Shown here: positions 29,780 to 36,261 of the stretch, in pieces
Layout: the number at the start of each line of letters is the position of its first letter
How positions within the stretch are numbered: position 1 is the stretch's first letter
Assembly: GCA_021790005.1 (NCBI GenBank)
Contig: JAJYIP010000003.1
Span: 1 to 36,261, forward strand
Reading direction: 5' to 3'
Source: a bacterium
Lineage (GTDB): Bacteria; Patescibacteriota; Saccharimonadia; Saccharimonadales; UBA4665
Length of the DNA: 36,261 nucleotides
Program-made: the position numbers and the translations under genes
Notes under the pieces: generated by a model
The model's database searches: none
What the model saw: the letters and a program-made list of their open reading frames with translations, nothing else
Told to the model about the DNA's origin: nothing

Positions 29780-31168
29780 TTGATGGCATTTAAAGGACAT
29801 GGAATGTATCATGTGAGACCTAATGATTTTTACTCCGAGACACCTCCTCCAAGGATTATCGGGACTGAGAGCGAATGCAGCATTCAAAATCCTAACAACA
29901 CTCCGATTCATGATTATATATCCCGTAAGTCCTTAAGAAACAGTGGCCTTAATACAGTTGGCGGATTTTTAGACAACGGTTTTAAAGTTTATGTTGATGT
30001 GGGTTTTCTTGAGATCGATACCCCTGAATGTTTAGGACCCAAGCAAGCAGCCGCCGCAGACTATGCCGCTATTCTATTACTTGGAAAAATAGTTGAGCAG
30101 TCCGGTAAGCCCCATGACGGACTGTACCGATTTACCGGAACTATGATCGCCGAAGACATTAAAACCAATGGTTACCATGAAAACCTCATGATACCTAGAT
30201 CGATAGCCGAAAATGAACAATTGGACACTGTTTTTGCCAGTCATCTCGCCAGCCGCGTTTGGTCTTTTGCCGGAGGGGTTCAGGACAACTTCTGCCTATC
30301 TCAAAAGATTAAAGGTATCATTGAACCATCAATAGAAAGGCATAATTTAAGTAGACGGACAGCCAATAAACCAATGGCTATGATACCGCCCAATGACGAA
30401 GACACCATTGGCAACACGAACGATTGGGCAAGACTTGAGATACGATTTGCCGATACCGGGTTTTCATTAACGGGGCGATACTTAAGTCTAGCGGCCAGTT
30501 CTTTGGTTGTAAGATTACTGGAGCATCAGGATTTAATTAATGCAGAACGTATTATTGATTATTCGTTTAAAAAACAGGTGGTTAGTGCTAATGTATTCAG
30601 TCGTGACCTTAGCTTTAAAAAGACTGTGCCCACTTTAGAGGGCAAAAGCATATCCGCGCTTGACTATCAGGAGGTATTGGCGTCTGAAGCTCAAGCTTTA
30701 TCCTATAAAATAGAATTACCAGATGACGAAGTTGACGCTATCGGTCTCTGGATTGACGTCATTGACCGTCTTCGACAGGCCGATCTTTCAATTGGCGAAT
30801 ACGCAGGCTTATTGTCTGTGCTGGATTTTGCACCAAGGCACAAATATTTAACTACCCGCTTTCCGGAGGAATTAATTCATAGTGGCAACAACGACGTTAT
30901 AACCGCTAATTTGCTGTGGGATCGAGTTTCACCTATAGGAGGAGGAATGAAATACTGGCGTGCAGTTGGGTCTAAATATGTCAGCGAGGATGATGTCGCA
31001 CAAGTACTGACAACCCCGCCCAGAACCCGAGCCTCAATTCGAGCCAATATAATAAAATCAGATGGCTTATCTAAACTTGAAGCCGCAAACTGGTCGTGTA
31101 TCTACAGAAACGGGTTTAAGATTAATTTCGACAGCCCGTATAATTCCTATTCACCACCTCTTTGCTGA
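29780..31168 (+). CDS. PafA/Dop-family Pup ligase (or depupylase) homolog
   Basis: IIGTESECSI (cf. IMGIETEYGV), NGFKVYVDVGFLEIDTPECLGPKQAAAADYA (cf. [20 protein letters not shown]), LYRFTGTM...NGYHENLMIPRSI (cf. LYKNNTD..G.SYGCHENYLI), NFCLSQKI, DWARLEIRFADTGFSLTGRYLSLAASSLVVRLLE. ATG at 29783. Confidence 0.85.
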   Translation: MMAFKGHGMYHVRPNDFYSETPPPRIIGTESECSIQNPNNTPIHDYISRKSLRNSGLNTVGGFLDNGFKVYVDVGFLEIDTPECLGPKQAAAADYAAILLLGKIVEQSGKPHDGLYRFTGTMIAEDIKTNGYHENLMIPRSIAENEQLDTVFASHLASRVWSFAGGVQDNFCLSQKIKGIIEPSIERHNLSRRTANKPMAMIPPNDEDTIGNTNDWARLEIRFADTGFSLTGRYLSLAASSLVVRLLEHQDLINAERIIDYSFKKQVVSANVFSRDLSFKKTVPTLEGKSISALDYQEVLASEAQALSYKIELPDDEVDAIGLWIDVIDRLRQADLSIGEYAGLLSVLDFAPRHKYLTTRFPEELIHSGNNDVITANLLWDRVSPIGGGMKYWRAVGSKYVSEDDVAQVLTTPPRTRASIRANIIKSDGLSKLEAANWSCIYRNGFKINFDSPYNSYSPPLC

Positions 31169-31365
31169 AAATTTCTAACAAATTCTTCGGTATTTGTTTC
31201 TAAAAGTTCATCGATTTCATCTAATAGCTTGTCTATATCTGGATTGGCTTCAGTCTCATCTACGGTACCTTTATTGGCCTGAGTTTTATCGCGAATTGGC
31301 TCATCGTCGTCCTGTCTAGCAGGATAACTTTCGTTTCTTCTATCCCTAATTCGTTCGCGTTCCAT
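31147..31365 (-). CDS. pup: Prokaryotic ubiquitin-like protein (Pup) with C-terminal GGE
   Basis: 72 aa; charged, disordered N-terminus; C-terminal DKLLDEIDELLETNTEEFVRNFQQRGGE closely follows the Pup pattern (DDLLDEIDDVLEENAEDFVR.YVQKGGQ/E); GAGGG ribosome-binding site upstream of the ATG. Confidence 0.9.
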   Translation of the reverse strand: MERERIRDRRNESYPARQDDDEPIRDKTQANKGTVDETEANPDIDKLLDEIDELLETNTEEFVRNFQQRGGE

Positions 31366-31586
31366 ATTCTGCCCTCGTTAGGTTTATTTACAAATTTTCT
31401 CACAGCAACATTTTAATAGCAAACTTGACCAGTCATATTAATTCACTCAGATTAGATAACTCAATACACAAAAGACTTTTAATTACTGTAACTCGTGATT
31501 CCAGCAATTTTACTCAAGGCGGAGTATATTATTCAAAGTGATCTTACTAGGCAAAATGTTTATGCATCTTGTAGAATGTAACTAGG

Positions 31587-32114
31587 TTGAAAAACGACAA
31601 ACTATCTAACAGAATCTATGTATTGGCCGGTTTCGTCCTGGCGGCAGTTATTGCGGGTTTGATACTGATAATTATTCAACATTCAATTCAGAATACGGCC
31701 GTAAAAAACACCACCATTCCAAACCAAACTATAAGTACTAGTCCTTCTAACGCTAGCTCATACGCCATCCTCAGCCCGGCAACCGTTCCCCCTAAAGTAG
31801 CCGAGTGCTCGACAACTATTTCGTTTGCTAGCAATGGCACTTCAGGTCCAATAACATGCTCAAATGGAGATCTTAACACCAAAGAGTGGAAAGCACTGGC
31901 AACAGTCGAACCAACAGTCATGGCTCTTGGCTATACACCAAGTCTATCCCAGGTCGAATCTACAATTTGCACAGATGTTAGAAACACCCAAGCATACTCT
32001 AATATTAATAACTCTTACGCAGTAGAAACGATTGTATATAAAATATCCGCGCTGTATTACGGATGGAATTTTTCGTCCGATCCGACATCTATTTTATCTA
32101 GTGGCAACTGTTAG
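31587..32114 (+). CDS. Hypothetical membrane-anchored extracytoplasmic protein
   Basis: TTG start; N-terminal TM YVLAGFVLAAVIAGLILIIIQ; Thr/Ser-rich body with three Cys. Confidence 0.55.
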   Translation: MKNDKLSNRIYVLAGFVLAAVIAGLILIIIQHSIQNTAVKNTTIPNQTISTSPSNASSYAILSPATVPPKVAECSTTISFASNGTSGPITCSNGDLNTKEWKALATVEPTVMALGYTPSLSQVESTICTDVRNTQAYSNINNSYAVETIVYKISALYYGWNFSSDPTSILSSGNC

Positions 32115-32137
32115 GTAGGACTGCGCGCTGGACTCGA

Positions 32138-32704
32138 CTAATTGTTCCTCTGTCTTAAAAATATACCGATACTAAGAACACTGTCGATTAATAACAAATA
32201 GATCGGGAAGCCGGCTGACACTAATCCAATTTTGGGTACTGCCATAAGCGACATGCCCGAGCCGACCGCGCTAATCAAAAACGATAACCAGGCCTCTTCG
32301 TGCGGCTTTATCCAAGCATGATAAAAAGTTGGCACCCCACCCAATAAATCAGCGAATATATTGGCTAGGATTGCCCAGGACGGATTCATGGTAGACAACC
32401 AGAAGAATATACCAATTAGCGACATTAACTGACTAACTCCATCAATCCAGTTATAGTCAAAACGGCCGTGTCTAAGCGCCATGATTAAAATCAGTGCTTC
32501 TGGAATCGTAGCAACACCTGTCAATAAGGCACTGGTGTATGAGTGCTGGCTTAGTTCAGCGATCGTAGATATTCCCGTAACCAATGTCCAGGTAGACCAT
32601 GACGCCACCCGCGGTCTAACCCCGCCTTTAATCGTCGAAGTCAGGTAAGGAATAAAACCTGAAGCTGCCAATAATGGTCCAACTATACGTAAAAATTCCG
32701 TCAC
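32138..32704 (-). CDS. Polytopic membrane protein, PQ-loop/SemiSWEET-like
   Basis: Multiple TMs with PYLTSTIKGGVRPRVASWSTWTL resembling a PQ-loop repeat. Confidence 0.5.
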   Translation of the reverse strand: MTEFLRIVGPLLAASGFIPYLTSTIKGGVRPRVASWSTWTLVTGISTIAELSQHSYTSALLTGVATIPEALILIMALRHGRFDYNWIDGVSQLMSLIGIFFWLSTMNPSWAILANIFADLLGGVPTFYHAWIKPHEEAWLSFLISAVGSGMSLMAVPKIGLVSAGFPIYLLLIDSVLSIGIFLRQRNN

Positions 32705-32949
32705 TTCAAACTACCGAATAAATAATCGCAACTTCATGACTTCATGATACCGCAATCGCAAATTGATCGACCACACCAGCTTGACACCTTAATGCGCCTG
32801 CTGATATTTAATTCTGTAAATTAAACTACTAGCATTATGATTTTAACGAGACCGTAAGCTCATTGACGGCTATTGTTATTTAGTTTCTATTTGTCCATGC
32901 TTATGTTTATAATACCGATGGATGCGTAAACCTAGGAAATTTATACAAG

Positions 32950-33069
32950 ATGCATGATCTTATAATACTTGCAATTGCGGTGCACAACATTAGCATTCCC
33001 TTATCTCGCTTAATGGCATTTATTGTAGGTAGTTTTGTGTTGGGGCTACTGATTGGCTTACTTTTTTAG
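32950..33069 (+). CDS. Possible small membrane protein (39 aa)
   Basis: ATG..TAG: MHDLIILAIAVHNISIPLSRLMAFIVGSFVLGLLIGLLF; below the ORF track length cutoff. Confidence 0.35.
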   Translation: MHDLIILAIAVHNISIPLSRLMAFIVGSFVLGLLIGLLF

Positions 33070-33218
33070 CACATGGTCAACATGCACCATACTAGCTCGA
33101 TAATAAGGCCTCTAATGCCGGCTGAATCTAGTTAAATTGTAGTAAGTTCATTTTAACCAAACAAAAGCTATAATTTGACTTCCGTATCCGATCTAACGAT
33201 GACCTTTATTATATTAAT

Positions 33219-33342
33219 ATTCCGAATGGAATCTTATAGATCATTTGTAAATATATCTAAAGAATTAGGTTTAAATAGAAATATGCTAGGGGAGTATTTT
33301 TAGGGCGTGGTTACCCTGGACTAATCATTCACGTCAAAAGAT
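33219..33342. repeat. Direct repeat copy 1 flanking the toxin-antitoxin pair
   Basis: ATTCCGAATGGAAT, then 64 bp from its start ATGCTAGGGGAGTATTTTTAGGG, then CTAATCATTCACGTCAAAAGATT. Confidence 0.75.
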
Positions 33343-33386
33343 TGTATATTGTTGACGCCATAACGTCATAGCGCTATACTATTTAT

Positions 33387-33626
33387 ATGAGTAATCTAAG
33401 CGATAAAACTACTATCTATCTAAATCCTAGTGTTAAGAGATTTTTACAGCATAAAGCGGTTACTGAAAGACGCTCCGTATCAGAGATAATTAATGAAGAG
33501 TTCGCTGATATGCTAGACGATCTAGACGACTTAAAGGAAATTGATAATCGCAGAAACGAAGATGTTGTTCCCTTTGAAGCCGTGTTAAATGAACTTGGTC
33601 TTACCTATGACGACCTACAAAATTGA
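33387..33626 (+). CDS. Ribbon-helix-helix-like antitoxin
   Basis: TTIYLNPSVKRFLQHKAVTERRSVSEIINEEFADML; acidic C-terminus; overlaps the downstream toxin gene. Confidence 0.75.
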   Translation: MSNLSDKTTIYLNPSVKRFLQHKAVTERRSVSEIINEEFADMLDDLDDLKEIDNRRNEDVVPFEAVLNELGLTYDDLQN

Positions 33627-33864
33627 GTTTGCTAAAAGTGCACAAAAAGAACTGAAAAAACTCGAACCTACCATAAGACTACGTATTTCTAAATCAATCT
33701 ATAACCTCAGTCATGACCCAAGAAAAGGTAATGTTCGTCCTATGGTGGGCACTAAAAGTTGGAGATTAAGAGTTGCCGAATACAAAATCATCTATGATAT
33801 TTTCGACAAAAAACTGACAATTTTAATTATTAAAGTTGGGCATCGAAAAGATATTTATAGATAA
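33607..33864 (+). CDS. RelE/ParE-family toxin
   Basis: YKIEFAKSAQKELKKLEPTIRLRISKSIYNLSHDPRKGNVRPMVGTKSWRLRVAEYKIIYDIFDKKLTILIIKVGHRKDIYR. ATG at 33607 preferred over 33589. Confidence 0.9.
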   Translation: MTTYKIEFAKSAQKELKKLEPTIRLRISKSIYNLSHDPRKGNVRPMVGTKSWRLRVAEYKIIYDIFDKKLTILIIKVGHRKDIYR

Positions 33865-33902
33865 ATTACACAAGTGTTACTGTGGTGCCGATTATTAGAC
33901 GC

Positions 33903-34017
33903 ATTCCGAATGGAATGTGATAAAAGTATTGTCGGTTTTTCTGGAGATATAGGTATAGTCAGGATTATGCTAGGGTAGTATTTTTGGGGTAAGCTAATTA
34001 TCAACTCAAAAGAGATT
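33903..34017. repeat. Direct repeat copy 2 flanking the toxin-antitoxin pair
   Basis: ATTCCGAATGGAAT, then 64 bp from its start ATGCTAGGGTAGTATTTTTGGGG (21/23 identical to copy 1), then CTAATTATCAACTCAAAAGAGATT. Confidence 0.75.
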
Positions 34018-34325
34018 TAGATTGATAATTTATAGCCAATTTTATCTGCAACTTCATGCACCCAACGATCAAGTCTTTCAAGTTGATGTCCCATAACTAA
34101 ACGCTCGTCATCATCTATTTCTTGTTGCTTGGCTATTTTATCCATAAAATTAAGCAGTCGATTTATGTCTTTTTTGTTAGCTTTTTTTTCCAATTCTTTA
34201 TCAACTCTATCAAAACCATTTATGACAATGGTGGTTATTTTATCCAACTGCTTATTCATTGCTACAAGCTGGGCGTCTACTTTATCAAAACGATCATCAT
34301 AAATAACTGTAGTTTTACCGCTCAT
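34017..34325 (-). CDS. Small coiled-coil protein
   Basis: YDDRFDKVDAQLVAMNKQLDKITTIVINGFDRVDKELEKKANKKDINRLLNFMDKI. Confidence 0.65.
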   Translation of the reverse strand: MSGKTTVIYDDRFDKVDAQLVAMNKQLDKITTIVINGFDRVDKELEKKANKKDINRLLNFMDKIAKQQEIDDDERLVMGHQLERLDRWVHEVADKIGYKLSI

Positions 34326-34412
34326 AGTATTAACTATACTAGCATAAAATACTCATTCGTTCTGGCAGATTAAATATCAATTAAGAAAAATTTAATCTAA
34401 TGCGTTTGCTAT

Positions 34413-34610
34413 TTACATCAGCTCCTTTGCTATCGATTTTGGAATTGGAAATCCCAATTCTTCCTCCAACCATCCGTACTGACCATTGGGATTACACTCT
34501 AAAAAGATAATCTCGCCATCTTTTGTCTCAATTAGATCAAATGCCCCGAATTGGAGACCAAGTTCCCCTAATTATCGCAAGCATTTTTCTCCTATTTAGG
34601 TAGATAACTT
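34413..34610 (-). pseudogene. Remnant of an ATP-grasp (MvdD/RiPP-maturase-like) ligase C-terminus
   Basis: Minus strand reads GEKCLR*LGELGLQFGAFDLIETKDGEIIFLECNPNGQYGWLEEELGFPIPKSIAKELM*; in-frame TAA inside the conserved region and another just upstream; no N-terminal portion found. Confidence 0.7.
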
Positions 34611-34888
34611 TTCAGCATTAAATTTCACTTTAGAATTGACCTTCATGTATATACTCAATTATACATTTGTGCTGTTTGAGTCAAGTATCTTGGATATTAT
34701 TAAACGCTCATAAGAACCTAATGGGTTACTGAGGGGTGAGCCGAAGCAAAAACAAAAATAAGATCAAACTTGACCCCAATATCTGATCAAGTGGTGCAAC
34801 AAACTATGCAAGCTTCTTATCCACAAGCACCGAGTTAGTATCTAGGATAAATGACAATAACTTATTCTTGGTGGGGATATCGACTTGG

Positions 34889-36130
34889 TTAACTATTAAC
34901 AGACATAATCCCAGAAACTATATCTATTAGTTCATCAGCACCTTCTTCACTAAATGCACCATTTGATTTTTCTTGTCCAAGTCGAGGTAACACTGGATTC
35001 AAATCAACACTTATTAGTGGTTTCATAGGCTCATAGGGCATAGATTCTGGTCTCCCGGCTATACTTAGTTCAAATACTCCATTATAAGTGAATACTGAGG
35101 CTGCGACTATAGCACCCGCCTTTGTCTTACCTATTTGTACACTTTTAAATACAGCTCCTAACTCTTTGCCAACTAGAGCTAACCGACCAACAAAGTGCAT
35201 AAGAACTTCGTCACATCTTCTACCTTCACCAATATTTTCAGCAAATATCTTACCAGCTTGTAGTCGATTTAAGATCTCCCTATCATGTTTTTGTTGACGA
35301 CCAAGCCTAATTAGAGCTAATTTTAAAGGAGCGGAATTCGGGAATGGAGACCGGCTAGGGTCAGGGTAGGCAAAGAATGTGTCAAGTTGTCGTCGAACCT
35401 GAGACTCAATTTTTATTATTGGGATCCATGGATAATCATCTCTGGAACGATGCTTTTCATATTCGCCCAACATATCTTCATCACATAGATACTGTGCAAT
35501 TTGGCGGTCTATATCTTTTAGATTAGGGCTCTCATATGCGAATTCTAAGACTTCTATATCTTTTATGGGTTTACGAGCTATAATTTGAAAAACTAAATCC
35601 CTAATGATTCTTTCCCTATCGTCTGGCGATACATCTATAACTTCACTTAACTCGAACTGCATGGACTGCGAAGACATACTTGCAAGTTCAGCCGCAACCA
35701 CATTGCGTGTTACAGCAAATAGGCTAATCCTATCGCCAGTCCATTTATCGTCTCGGACAGCTGGTCTAGCAAGTAATAGGCTAACTAATCTACCGTCGTC
35801 AAGAATACAAGGTGGGATAAGTGTGCTTGTGTCATAAAGCTCTGAAGATTTAGCTTCGCCAATGGTTGTCAATAAAACAGTTTTGGTGGTATGCTCGTCG
35901 AAACGCTGAATACTTTTACGAATAAGCTGTTGTTCGTATGCCTGCGCTAAAGAAGATTTTTGGACTTCAGATTGTGTATCAATAAAATGCTGAATTATAC
36001 CAGTGCGTTGTGCACTAGCTTTTAATCTGTGTTTTGAGCCTGAGTCCACTTGTTCACGAAGCGCTTCAATTAAAGCATGTCGTACTGTTTCGTCGTCTGC
36101 GGTAGTAACATAAAAATTATCATCATACAT
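34889..36130 (-). CDS. Hypothetical protein, 413 aa, no recognised domain
   Basis: Long ORF with typical coding composition; no motif recognised. Confidence 0.65.
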   Translation of the reverse strand: MYDDNFYVTTADDETVRHALIEALREQVDSGSKHRLKASAQRTGIIQHFIDTQSEVQKSSLAQAYEQQLIRKSIQRFDEHTTKTVLLTTIGEAKSSELYDTSTLIPPCILDDGRLVSLLLARPAVRDDKWTGDRISLFAVTRNVVAAELASMSSQSMQFELSEVIDVSPDDRERIIRDLVFQIIARKPIKDIEVLEFAYESPNLKDIDRQIAQYLCDEDMLGEYEKHRSRDDYPWIPIIKIESQVRRQLDTFFAYPDPSRSPFPNSAPLKLALIRLGRQQKHDREILNRLQAGKIFAENIGEGRRCDEVLMHFVGRLALVGKELGAVFKSVQIGKTKAGAIVAASVFTYNGVFELSIAGRPESMPYEPMKPLISVDLNPVLPRLGQEKSNGAFSEEGADELIDIVSGIMSVNS

Positions 36131-36261
36131 TTCTTGCCCAAGCTGTACATAACTACACTGTCCGCCATCACGTCGAGCAAAACTTGCTATTGGTAGTATG
36201 GTGTCACCCCCGACCGTAACGGCTAAAAAAGGTATGTCTGTTAGCTCTTCTGAACGCTCAG

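Noticed and set aside
31147-31365. Treating the 72-aa ORF as spurious because it is short and overlaps the ligase gene
   Set aside because: The C-terminal pattern is too specific to Pup, and it has a good ribosome-binding site.

Overview
The window looks like a Patescibacteria/CPR chromosome, probably Saccharibacteria-like; this is inferred from gene content, not proven. The standard genetic code fits, because TGA ends several genes. From left to right it contains: (1) a giant repetitive secreted surface protein on the minus strand, truncated by the left edge; (2) a surface-protein cluster with three pilin/WxL-like proteins and a DUF916-like membrane protein; (3) a divergent surface protein with one TM and beta-repeats; (4) a compact, overlapping F1-ATPase operon (epsilon, beta, gamma, alpha, delta, b) with no recognisable atpB or atpE, where a secreted protein with a c-subunit-like hairpin lacking the ion-binding carboxylate sits instead; (5) tRNA-Leu(UAA) and tRNA-Cys(GCA); (6) an MFS exporter, zinc-ribbon membrane proteins and a PrsW-like protease; (7) a Fur-family regulator divergent from a NiCoT-like metal transporter; (8) a GGDEF protein and a degenerate YraN; (9) a second surface locus with two WxL-type proteins and a DUF916-LysM protein; (10) a small type IV pilin-like protein; (11) a PafA/Dop-family Pup-ligase homolog, convergent with and overlapping a small gene that closely resembles Pup and ends in Gly-Gly-Glu; (12) a RelBE-like toxin-antitoxin pair flanked by a direct repeat; (13) a decayed ATP-grasp ligase remnant; (14) a large unknown protein. 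The strongest findings are the minimal pupylation pair with no proteasome genes nearby, the F1 operon with a carboxylate-less c-like protein, and the two WxL/DUF916-type surface-display loci. All family calls come from reading motifs by eye; no database search was run.
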